Of a DNA stretch of 64,000 nt, positions 1 to 9,126 are shown piece by piece. The DNA comes from Eukaryota sp. TZLM1-RC (Eukaryota; Metamonada: BaSk clade): the NCBI GenBank assembly GCA_040285825.1, contig JAUPSS010000002.1, positions 1,860,001-1,924,000 on the forward strand. Direction: 5' to 3'. The notes below the pieces were generated by a model. It saw only the letters and a program-made list of their open reading frames with translations, did not search any database and was not told the origin of the DNA. Position 1 is the first letter of the stretch. Each line of letters begins with the position of its first letter. Both the position numbers and the translations under genes were made by a program.

Positions 1-59
1 GTAACAGAGTGATATCTTTCATTAAAGTTACACCCCCCCCCCACAAAAATAACTTTTTT

Positions 60-569
60 TTAACATAAAAGAAGTTGATAATACTTTCGGGAAACGCCGT
101 GCTGATTTATATACTCACGGGTCTGATGGTGTCATCAAAGTTGTTCATGTTGTCACTGTTGATGTTTGTAAAGAATCAGCAATTGATTTTGCCAAAAGGA
201 CGAAACTCCACTTTGCTTTGCTGAAAAGAGAAAAATAGAAAAGTACAAATAACCCTTATCTCGGCGTGGGCGTGTTGAGCATTTGAACTATGAGCTGGTT
301 CCATTTGCTGTTTCCCTATTTGGTAACATTGGAAAATCTGCTATTAAATTTCTTGATGGTTTCAGATGTTGAATAAGGGAAAGATCACGAAAAGTGTTGA
401 ACTTCAATTTCTGGCACAATAGAATTGCTTTATTATACTTAAAGCAATTCCCGAACTGATAACCAAAGCACTGTTGCAATAAGGAAGAGAGTATGAGAAT
501 CGCGCATTGAAGAGGTTTGATGTTGTTGATGCCTGTATTGAGGATATGGAGCTTCAGTTTTTTGTTTAG
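60..569 (+). pseudogene. 3' end of a non-LTR retrotransposon ORF (family Z), decayed
   Basis: Two conceptual segments match the C-terminal region of the non-LTR retrotransposons seen elsewhere in this window. The first (about 72-215) reads as a restriction-like endonuclease motif RRADLY...DGVIKVVHVVTVDV; the Asp expected 13 residues after RAD appears replaced by His. The second (about 283-569) reads VPFAVSLFGNIGKSAIKFL followed by FWHNRIALLY, parallel to the families at 3.7-4.9 kb and 33.3-33.7 kb, and ends in DACIEDMELQF. Frameshifts and an in-frame TGA separate the parts, so it is not functional. A C10 run lies just upstream at 33-42. The 5' part of the element is outside the window or lost. 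Confidence 0.6.
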
Positions 570-1112
570 TTGCTTTGTTTGTGTTCAAAATTGATAATAA
601 ATCTTGCTTAAGAAAACAAAAATGTTTTCACATTTTTATGAGTCACCTGCTCTATTATAGATAAATACAACTGCGGGTGTGCTGAGTACTCATAGGAACT
701 AAGAAGAGTATAAATATTTGGAAATCCCATTAAGTTTTCAGCAAATAGTGAATAAACACAAATTGGATATGAAAAAACCGATTTTGAAAATACAGAAATA
801 TATCGTGCTCTTTCAAAGCACATTGCCGGAAGAGGCGTATGTTACTAACAAAACATTTGTCCTACTAAAAATTTAAAACAAAAATAAAAATTTAACACTC
901 TATTAATAGTAATGCTAGTTTGAACTTAACAATTTCTTGGATATAAATATTACAGATCTCACTTGGCAAATTAAAATCATAACTAATGGGACGAAATTCA
1001 TTGAACCAAGATTGAACCAAGATTGAGATGTCTATTCGTCACGGGCTTACCAAATGTAAATCATGCGAATGTTTGTGAAATAAAGATCGAATTGCTTCGC
1101 TGAATATGATAT
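570..1112. other. Gene-free stretch with a retrotransposon 3' scrap
   Basis: No supported gene. Positions about 978-1030 match, on the minus strand, the 3' non-coding end of the family-Y non-LTR elements at 4.9 and 5.85 kb (shared core AACTAATGGGACGA, then CATTGAACCAAGATT). The last 15 bases of that piece are duplicated in tandem. The remainder is AT-rich with only short chance ORFs. Confidence 0.5.
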
Positions 1113-1634
1113 GAGAGTATCGACAGCAACTAGTAGTCTTGGTGTCAAATAAGCCCTTTTAAACAGTTCCTCGAGACTGGAAAATTGATGTGTGAATAGA
1201 TTAAGTCCACCATGTATGTGAAAGAAAGCTGCTTGCAACTGTAATCAATAATGTAAAACGACCTTCGCTGTGACTTTCACAACCACGGCAAGCTGTGGAA
1301 TGTACTGTGGATTAAAGAAATGCCATTCTCTTATCAAAGTGTAATATAAAAAGTTCTGTACAAGTAGAAGGTGTGGAGTTAATCGGTACACTATTAGTAA
1401 ACAATAATTATCAAAGATGAGTAGAAAAACACGTAGGAAGAGTGCATGGGGAGCTCTAAAACTCAGAAAAGGAGGTAAGTGATAAAAATAAGAACCTAGT
1501 TGATGAAGTGAGGGGAAAGTGTGGAAATAGGGAACACCTCCCAAAACAGGCAGTCAGAAGTCGAAAATGGAGTGTTCAGTGTAAAAATTGTTAGATGAAC
1601 AGTTTACTCTCACTACCTGACAGGCACCCACTCT

Positions 1635-3550
1635 GTGTTACGTGTATTCACTCGGTCTTGTGCACTTAACTCGCTAATGACCCCCGCAGTGGTGCAACAA
1701 ATTCGGATTGACCTTCCCTTGGTCACTGAGATTTGGGATGAAGCTTTTTTATTGCTTCAATTTTTTCTTCTAAAATTTCCGTTGGTATCTAGAGCTCTAG
1801 TGGAACAGGATGAATGGTTTCTTTTTATGACCGTCATCACCACTAATTCTTTTCCGAAGCCATCCACCTCCAGAGGCCAACACCAATTACTCCATATCTT
1901 TTACAGTGGATTTCTTTCTGATTGCCCACAAGATATGTCACTTGTTTCTTCATCGGAAAATTCTTCAGTGCCTTATAGAAATTCATTCAATCTTTTCCTC
2001 AATGATTGGCTGCAGTCTCAGAAATGTAATTTTATTAATAAAAAAGGGCTTTCTCATTGCCTTGCTTGTCGGGCCCGTCAATCGTTGAGACAAGTTTACC
2101 TAAAATTTGTCAATCCTGAACAAACAACTTCATTTGTGATCATTGTAGAGCTCTAGATAAAACGAATGTCTGTGCCAATAATTTTCTCTCTCTTTCACCA
2201 GATGAACCATTAGCCCAACCCGAAAAAGCAGTTGTTGATTCTGTTCTTCAACATTACATCAATTTCAATTTCAATAATTCAAGTGAAAGATTCTTTTTAT
2301 TAAATGCATGTGAGTTTATCTTCAAAGATTTCCTGCCACTGCTTCTCTACTGCCTTCACATGATAAAATCACCTTTTCATCAAAGGAAATTGAGGAGCTT
2401 TTTCTCTTTAATCTTGAAATTTCACAATACTTACTCATTTTTTTCTCTCTTATGCATTACTTGAAGAAATTTAGAACGATGCCTTCAGCTTCTCATGAAA
2501 GTTCGAAATTTCTTGAGGTTCCTTCACAAATTCTCCACTCTGTGAAGAAATTCCCACTTATTGAAGGATCATCTTCCGAAACAAAGTTGATCAAAAATAC
2601 ATGTCTGAAACGAATATACAAACAATGTCCTTACCAAAAATTTAATATCAACAGAAAAAATTTGAAAAATAGATTTAAAATTTTTTTATTGAAAACTAAT
2701 GGCAAAGAACTGCTTTTAACATTTGAAAGTAAAAATAATGACTCAGAAAACACAGATGAGCTGGATGACCCACCGAAAAAGAAAAGAAGATTAAAAAAAG
2801 AAATGAAAAGTGATCCTGATGCCAACAAAACCAGAGAAGCACAGTTGAAGGGCACTAAAACAATTTCCCGTCGAAGACGCACACATCCAGTCGAAATTAT
2901 ACCTGAAAGGCCCCTTATTGGGGTTGTTCTGGGCCAATCTAGATTATGTGGTTACTTCTTAAACGATAATCAATGTGGTGTTATTCCTTGTCCAACTGGC
3001 AGAAGATACATAACACAACCTTCACCCAGAAACATTTTCCCAACCAATATTCCATTCAAAATTTCAACCAATATTTGAACCATTGGATGTGGTCAGGAGC
3101 AAAATGTATTTGGAAAGTACTAGCCAGAAATGGGAAACAATTAAATTTGACAACCGCAGAGGAAAAGAGAAACGGTTCCGATAGAGCCTCAACAAATTTC
3201 AAAGGCTGGCTGCACATCCTGAAAAACTCTACCTTGCTGTGGGTTCTGCTACTTTCCCTTCTCATTGCCGAAAAGACAATCAATATGGATCAGCAAGGGC
3301 TTTCAAAAAATGGTTGTGTTATTAAAAGGACGTGAAGCACTTGGCAACCAGTGAATTTAATACAAGCAAACAGTCCAGTTGTTACATTGCCGAGAATATT
3401 CAAGCAGGCTTATGGCAGATGCGTATTTGTACTGAGTGTCAAACAGTATATGACAGAGATATTTCCGCTACAAAAAATATTCAAATTTAGAAGAAAGCGG
3501 AATTATGGCCGGAAAGATACATTTGCCCAGAAGACCTGTTGAGGAGATAA
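1635..3550 (+). pseudogene. Fanzor-A nuclease, copy A1 (degenerate)
   Basis: Eukaryotic TnpB-like (Fanzor2-type) nuclease remnant read in several frames. A lysine/arginine-rich linker (DDPPKKKRRLKKEMK, near 2766-2810) precedes RERPLIGV-LGQSRLCGYF, where the RuvC-I Asp of GVDLGQ is replaced by Val. The C-terminus keeps YDRDIS and TKNIQ but has a TAG right after. Compared with A2 the frame is broken at about 2150, 3060-3330 and 3490, so this copy is dead. The family is presumed to cut DNA guided by an RNA transcribed from the element's right end; that is knowledge of Fanzor/TnpB, not shown here. Confidence 0.8.
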
Positions 3551-3649
3551 ATGGGCAACCTGAGCAATTAGAAACAAACACTTTGGAAAAAATATTTTAT
3601 TTTGAGTTTTTATTTCATTTTAATTTTATTTTTAATTTTTTTAATATAT

Positions 3650-4901
3650 TTTTTTATTAAAAACCTATAAATCAACATCTAAATAATCCATCTCTCCCAA
3701 AACAAAAACACTAGATGTAACTCTCTCATAGTGAGATCCAAGAGAAAGCAAAGCATCAGAAACCATCTTCAACATCCCCTTAAAGATAGAAAATACAATG
3801 CCATTTTGCCAAAACAATCTGTTGAAATTTCTGTTAGTTTTTCTCTTTACAATCATTTCAAAATCTTCCAAAAAACGTAAAGCCGTTGGTGCCAGTGAAC
3901 CAAAAAGAGAAAATACAAATGGATACAAATTGTATTTTGCATGCTGTAGATTGGCCAATTTGGACAAAGGTTCATTGTATTTTTTGAATTTGAAATTTTC
4001 AGCATTTGAAAGAGGATTATGAATTTCAGAATTAACAAGCCTTTCATTTGAGGCATTACAAGGATCAACAGACATTACATCCAATAAAATGAAGCTTCCA
4101 TCTAATCCAGGTAATATTACATCACCTCTATTATTCTTATGAAAATCATCTTCAGTATCAAACAGATTTGACAACAGAGGTTCCAACAAGGATTCAATTC
4201 TATGAGACTTAAACATACAATATAACTGGTTTTTTACAGCATCATGAACCTTGCTTCTAAAAATAATAAAATGTTTACAATTTAACAAATGAGTAATTGT
4301 AATTTCTCGAGAACATTCACAAATTAAATTATGAGGTAAATTATCAGGCCAGATAAAGGAACGGAATCTCATATTCAGAGTCCAAGCAGAATCAGTTAAG
4401 AGAGTACCATAAACTTGAGGAATTGTTCTTACTAAGGCAGAAGAAGTACTATTGCACATATCTTGTAAAAGATTTGCAAAAGCGGGATTCTTTATCTTGG
4501 CCAAGCCAAGTCTAACATCAAAGTCCAAGCTTTCAAAAATCTTTGACAATTTTTGTTGGAGCTTTTTACAGCAAAACTGCAAATTAAAAAGAGATCGGTT
4601 TGGAATTTCTTGAATTGATTGGGGAAAACATTTGGTCCAAATTTGTGGTGGCAATTTTTCAAGCTCACAAGATAACTCATGCAAATATGGTCTGCAACTG
4701 GGAACTAACAGATGAGAATCATCAGAAAATCTACGAGAAAATTCATAAATAAAATTTTTGCCACCACCCAAGAATGCTGATTGACACAAAATTGAAGATT
4801 TAGTAAATCCAATACCACCCAAATCTGTTGAAGGAAATAAGTCAGTTTTCAACACTACTGGTTCTACATCCAATAAATCAGCAAAAAATTCTGTTCTCAA
4901 T
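3650..4901 (-). pseudogene. Non-LTR retrotransposon C-terminal half (family X), 411-codon open frame
   Basis: Open minus-strand frame from 4900 to 3665. It matches the region after the reverse-transcriptase core of early-branching non-LTR elements: a GGIGFTKSSILCQSAFLGG stretch (RT thumb side), a CCHC-like knuckle CECSREITITHLLNC, an endonuclease motif RGDV-x9-LLD (Asp-x13-Asp, PD-(D/E)XK type), and a conserved tail YPFVFSLFGSLAPTALRFLE plus FNRLFWQNGIVFSIFKG. The RT catalytic core is missing. Its upstream continuation is at 5678-5800, separated by the nested family-Y insertion. It lies inside Fanzor copy A1. Its first residue follows the break, so it is a truncated frame and not a gene with its own start. 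Confidence 0.8.
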
Positions 4902-5677
4902 TAATTTATTGAATTTGCACACTTGATTAAATTAAATCATAACTAATGGGACGACTATCATTAAACCAAGATTTCCTCTACAAAATCTTGATTTGCTTGC
5001 TGTCTAGCTAAAGCTTCTCTAATTCGATTGAAAAACCGCGGTAATCTATTAATAATGGCAAATTGAATCCGTGAACGCCATAAAAAAATATCAAATCTTT
5101 TCATTGTTTTTTCTTTCACCATTTTTTGGAAGTCATCCAAAAAAGTTTCTGCTTCAACTGATAATCTTCCATTTATCGAAAATGGAAAAGCAATAAAAAC
5201 CAGCTGTGTATTTCTATCGATATTTGCATCTTCAATTTCTTTATCATATTTTCTATGTTTTTCTTTTGCTTTAAAATCCAGAGCAGCCACAGGATTAAGT
5301 TTTCTTCTGTGAACCAAAGTATCGTTTGCAACATTACATGAGACAAAGTCAACAATAGCTTCAGAATTATCAATCCAATCACAGTATACATCACCTCTAT
5401 CATCAGAACCAAAATTATTCAGAGAAAGTGTTTCTTTCAGCAGGGGCTCTTTGATACACGATATCCTTGCAGTTTGTGCCATATTGAAAACAGTGTCTCT
5501 AACAGCATCATGTAATGAAGAACGATAAGTTATCAATTTAGAGCAATTTAGAGCATGGCGCAAAGTGAGTTGAGGTGAATTCGAACAAATACATTTTTCT
5601 TTTGATAATAATTGGTTAATGGGGATGTTCAAATATAATCTCATTTTTGTTACAAATGCTTCATTAGTAGCACACAA
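4902..5677 (-). pseudogene. Non-LTR retrotransposon (family Y), 5'-truncated insertion Y2
   Basis: Minus-strand frame of 238 codons (5677-4961) starting mid-protein at CATNEAFVTKM. It contains the zinc knuckle CICSNS...HALNC, HDAVRD, and endonuclease motif RGDVYCDWID-x5-D (Asp-x13-Asp), and ends DFVEEILV. The 3' non-coding tail runs to about 4902 (minus-strand end GTGTGCAAATTCAATAAAT). It is flanked by the 12-bp direct repeat TCTGTTCTCAAT (4890-4901 and 5678-5689), so it inserted into family-X element sequence. The frame is undamaged for its length, which suggests a fairly young, 5'-truncated insertion. Confidence 0.8.
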
Positions 5678-5800
5678 TCTGTTCTCAATGAATTAAAAGA
5701 ATGACAAAAATCTAATGCTATGGAAGGAGCACAAAATCTCAAAATGTGGGTTATTCTCCCAATATAGCAAATTTTAAGCATGAAAAATTTAATATGTTTT
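5678..5800 (-). pseudogene. Upstream piece of the interrupted family-X retrotransposon
   Basis: Matches the stretch at about 54380-54480, which is the region directly upstream of the same ORF in the second family-X copy. It joins to 4901 once the family-Y insertion and one 12-bp duplicate are removed. Confidence 0.65.
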
Positions 5801-5814
5801 TCTATATCTTGTAT

Positions 5815-6930
5815 TTGTTGAATTTGCACACATAATTAAATTAACTCATAACTAATGGGACGACTATCATTGAACCAAGATTTCCTCTACAAAATCTTGA
5901 TCTGCTTGCTGTCTAGCTAAATCTTCTCTTATTCGATTGAAAAACTGAGGTAATCTATTATTAATGGCAAATTGAATCCGTGAACGCCATAAAAAATATC
6001 AAACCTTTTCATTGTTTTTTCTTGCACCATTTTTTGGAAGTCATTCAAAAAAGTTTCTGCTTCATCTGATAATCTTCCATTTATCGAAAATGGGAAAGCA
6101 ATAAAAACCAGCTGTGTATTTCTATCGACATTAGCCTCTTCAATATCATTATCATATATTCTATGTTTTTCTTTTGCTTTAAGATCAAGAGCAGCCACAG
6201 GATTAAGTTTTCTTCTGTGAACCAAAGTATCATTTGCAACATTACATCAGACAAGCTCAACAACAGCTTCAGAATTATCAATCCAATCACAGTATACATA
6301 ACCTCTATCATCAGAACCAAAATTATTCAGAGAAAGTGTTTCCTTCAGCAGAGGCTCTTTGATACATGATATTCTTGCAGTTTGTGCCATATTGAAAACA
6401 GTGTCTCTAACAGCATCATGTAATGAAGAACGATAAGTTATCAATTTAGAGCAATTCAGAGCATGGTGCAAAGTGAGTTGAGGTGAATTCGAACAAATAC
6501 ATTTTTCTTTTGATAATAATTGATTAATGAGGATATTCAAATATATTCTCAATTTTGTTACAAATGCTTCATTAGTGGTACACAATCCAAATCTTCGTGG
6601 TACAATGGTTACAAAAAGTGAAGAATCTGATATCTAAAGAAGAAATTGAATCAAGTTCAATTTGCATTGTTTCCAAAATAACTTGCAATTCATTCAGAAT
6701 TTGAAGCACGTTTCCTAACCAATAACCAAGGAACTTAAAAGCATCACTACTATAATAAGTAAAAGGGACAATAGAATCATTTATCACGAGATCTTGAAGC
6801 AGAAGAGCCAATCAGAAGGCATTTGCTCGCATTAAGATGAAGCCCAATATTTTCATATGAATCAGCAATTTCTTGAGCAACCAATTCTAGTAAATCAAAT
6901 GAACCAATCAAGGATATATCATCTGTATTA
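5815..6930 (-). pseudogene. Non-LTR retrotransposon (family Y), copy Y1 with RT active-site remnant
   Basis: Minus strand. Near the 5' break (about 6890-6960) the translation reads NTDDISLIGS, the position of the reverse-transcriptase [FY]xDD box, with the aromatic replaced. Then come IADSYENIGLHLNASKC, YYSSDAFKFLGYWLG (thumb), VTIVPRRFGLCTTNEAF, CICSNS...HALNC, and the endonuclease RGYVYCDWID (canonical RGDV has become RGYV). The C-terminal part (6225-5929) is in another frame. It is broken by several frameshifts. The 5' end stops exactly at the Fanzor-A tail repeat (6931). Confidence 0.75.
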
Positions 6931-7185
6931 ATTTTTTGAAAAACTTTTGAGACCGATCTACAGATGCCTTAGTAGCATTTGGTAGATCCACTGAGATATA
7001 TCAAGTCGCGAGGTTTTGTTCTGTGAAAGCAGTAGGTGTCCTTAAGTGACCCATTGATGAAGATCATGATTGTCTTTGTCAAATGACGCTACATGTCTCT
7101 TACAGCCTGTGAATAGACATTGATAAAGTTGAAAACAGGAGTGAATTTCACAGGGGAATGCATGATAAGTGAAATTCACAGTTAT
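6931..7185 (+). repeat. Fanzor-A right-end tail, copy R1 (candidate guide-RNA region)
   Basis: About 255 bp, non-coding, strongly similar to 19601-19861 and 25083-25310. Shared runs include GATGAAGATCATGATTG, CAAATGACGCTACATGTCTC and AAAGTTGAAAACAGGAGTGAA. It ends in an 11-bp inverted repeat GTGAATTTCAC / GTGAAATTCAC with a 17-nt loop. A second stem, ATGTCT...AGACAT, is kept in all three copies. In TnpB and Fanzor systems the guide RNA is transcribed from the element's right end, so this is the natural candidate. Transcription is inference. Confidence 0.85.
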
Positions 7186-7235
7186 GACTCACACATCATC
7201 CAAGAAAGGACCACTGTATCATATTACCATTTCAA

Positions 7236-8012
7236 ATGCTGCAAGTTGACCTGGGTAGCATAAGTCAGCGCACACCCTTCTCTTCAAACACTCAATCCTT
7301 CTACCTTTCTCCCCGTGCCACACTTAATCAATCCAACTCACATAAATTAAGATTAAAATCCCCTGGAGTAGATCATCCCATCAATCCAGGACTACAGATA
7401 CCTTCACCTTGTACAAATAATCATCAAGCACATTTATTTGAACTTCCTGCAAAACAAGCATCCTCTGAGCCACTTATATTATACAGAGGAAACTTCAACT
7501 CAGACCACATATCCTCACCTTTCAACTACATTGAACGTCCTTCCACCACTCAAATCCACCATAAACCCTTAACACATTCATCACACCTCTCTCTTGCTAG
7601 AATGATATCCATTAATACCCCTATACCACAACCATCCACACCTCCAAGGAGAAGAAGGAACTCACCAACTGAAATGGTTCAGAGTGTCTCCTCAGCACCT
7701 TTACAGATGTTTTTACCTGGTCAAGTTCGGAATTCAGATAAAGTGAAACGGGAAGTAGAAGATCCCAATCTTGTACTTAAACCATTTAAATCTCCTAGGG
7801 GTTTTAATTCACGATCTTTGACATCACGTGTTCGGTCAAGGAAGGTCAACAGTCGGGTAAAATCTTTTGACCCTGATGCCTTTTTTGAAACAAGGAGTTC
7901 GAAAATTCAGACTTATCCTTTTTATCCACAAAAAACTAGAAAAGATGCTGGTAATTCTTCTGTGAAAGGTCTGGTTTTGGAAAAAATTGATGAAGTTTTA
8001 GGTTTGTCCTAG
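7236..8012 (+). CDS. Hypothetical disordered basic protein, 258 aa
   Basis: ATG start 50 bp after the end of the Fanzor-A tail; TAG stop. No recognised domain. The N-terminal half is rich in Ser, Pro, Asn and His with no membrane segment. A basic patch PPRRRRNSP sits near residue 140, and a cluster of Arg/Lys and Ser follows (residues 185-230, for example RSLTSRVRSRKVNSRVKS), as in nuclear or RNA-binding disordered tails. The C-terminus is a short amphipathic stretch, VLEKIDEVLGLS. Codon use resembles the neighbouring host genes (C-rich N-terminus), which supports a real gene. Its 5' region was replaced or displaced by the transposon. Confidence 0.6.
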   Translation: MLQVDLGSISQRTPFSSNTQSFYLSPRATLNQSNSHKLRLKSPGVDHPINPGLQIPSPCTNNHQAHLFELPAKQASSEPLILYRGNFNSDHISSPFNYIERPSTTQIHHKPLTHSSHLSLARMISINTPIPQPSTPPRRRRNSPTEMVQSVSSAPLQMFLPGQVRNSDKVKREVEDPNLVLKPFKSPRGFNSRSLTSRVRSRKVNSRVKSFDPDAFFETRSSKIQTYPFYPQKTRKDAGNSSVKGLVLEKIDEVLGLS

Positions 8013-8208
8013 TCACTTTGTTGTTAAATTATTGGGTAAAAATCAAATTTAATGATTGATTGGGGGGTTTGTGTTAATTACCTGTTTTCTTGTTTATATT
8101 AAATATTTAATTAGGGTATTGTTTGGAAATTGGTTTCCAACGTTGATTTTTGATAAAGTTTGTTTTTGAATATGTTTCCTCAACAAGTGGAATTTTTTCA
8201 AACTTTGA

Positions 8209-9073
8209 GCCATGGTGCTCGAATATGAAACTGAACAGCAAAGAAATAGTCGGGTGATGAATGAAGACAAGAAATTCAAATGGTTGAGAATGACTCAGAT
8301 GTCCTGGTCTTTGAAAAGCAGGATGATTGAAAAACAAAAACGATGGGCGACAAAGTATACTGAGGTAGATTACAACAGGAGCCAAATGATAGAGTCTAAC
8401 CAAATGACAATCGAAGATGCAAACACCCAATTATCCGCATTTGCTGCCAATTCAGCAGCTTTTATAGGTTTTTCCAATTTTGTGGTTGCCAAACTTCGCC
8501 AAGTTGTTTTTGACAATTGACTTTTACAGTCTTGACTTGTGGAGCATTCATAAAATGCAAGCTTTTATTCACAAACAAAAGACTGAAAGTTGGTTGTTAA
8601 AAAGCCTTGTTGAGAATTTTGGCAATCCAAAAGACACTTGAATAGTAATGGGTGATTATGGTAAAAAAGGTTCCAAGAATTTACAACATCAGAGACCTAC
8701 TAGAGGCATTGGATGGATTCAATTTCTGAAAGGAAATGCATTGGACTTATTGATGATTAATGAAGCTTGCAGCAAAATGTCCTGTTTGTTTTGAAAAGGT
8801 TGCTACGTTTTTAAGGGTACCAAATCCTAGATTCTATAGAAGAGAAAAGACTCCAGTTCCTACATGTCACAGTTTATGAGCTTGTAATAGTGAGAGTTGC
8901 AAACTCAGTAACAAAGGCTCAACAAAGATTTTCAATAGAAATCAGCTGGCTTGTCTGAATAGTTTGTAGTTGCTGAAGCCAGAATGAGTGGTAATGAAAG
9001 GCCTCAATATCTGTGTAGTAGATATTTTTTGCAATTATTCCGAAAAAAGATTGTGTACATATGGGAATTCCCA
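8209..9073 (+). pseudogene. Fanzor-B transposon, 5'-truncated copy B1
   Basis: Similar from GCCATGGTG to copies B2 (41688-42558) and B3 (50917-51789), so only the C-terminal third of the Fanzor remains. The first frame (8212-8520) covers the helical stretch after RuvC-I (FKWLRMTQMSWSLKSRM...KRWATKYTEVDY). The rest is frameshifted but reads GDYGKKGSKN, KCPVCFEKVA and FNRNQLACLN (zinc finger and RuvC-III region, Asn in place of the canonical Asp). It ends at the palindrome TGGGAATTCCCA (about 9062-9073), which is 48 bp before the F-box start codon and on the same strand. Confidence 0.8.
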
Positions 9074-9091
9074 CTTACACAAAGACCATCT

Positions 9092-9126
9092 AATTCATTG
9101 TTGTAGACAACATCTATAAGAATGAC
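9092..9126 (+). promoter_or_regulatory. 35-bp start-site motif shared with the riboflavin kinase gene
   Basis: 30 of 35 bases, ending in ATGAC at the start codon, match 57094-57128. The core TTCATTGTT[GA]TAGACA[AT]CATCT is shared. The two flanks are otherwise unrelated. It could be an initiator/5'UTR signal or a remnant of a shared repeat. Confidence 0.45.

Larger units (their letters stand above)
1113..7185 (+). mobile_element. Fanzor-A transposon copy A1, split by nested retrotransposons
   Basis: The left part (1113 to about 3640) aligns by eye base for base with copy A2 (17064-19600), from GAGAGTATCGACAGCAACTA through a ~520-bp non-coding left end and the whole Fanzor coding region. The right tail of A2 is missing after the T-rich run at 3600-3650 but reappears at 6931-7185. 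About 3.3 kb of minus-strand non-LTR sequence therefore sits between the coding region and the right end. Without it the element is about 2.8 kb, like A2. The right end lies 50 bp before the ATG of the next gene (7236), same strand. This is a structural inference from internal repeats; no target duplication was found. Confidence 0.75.

Noticed and set aside
1245-1544. 99-codon minus-strand ORF in the left end of Fanzor A1
   Set aside because: The same region in A2 (17200-17510) does not keep the frame, so it is non-coding left-end sequence.
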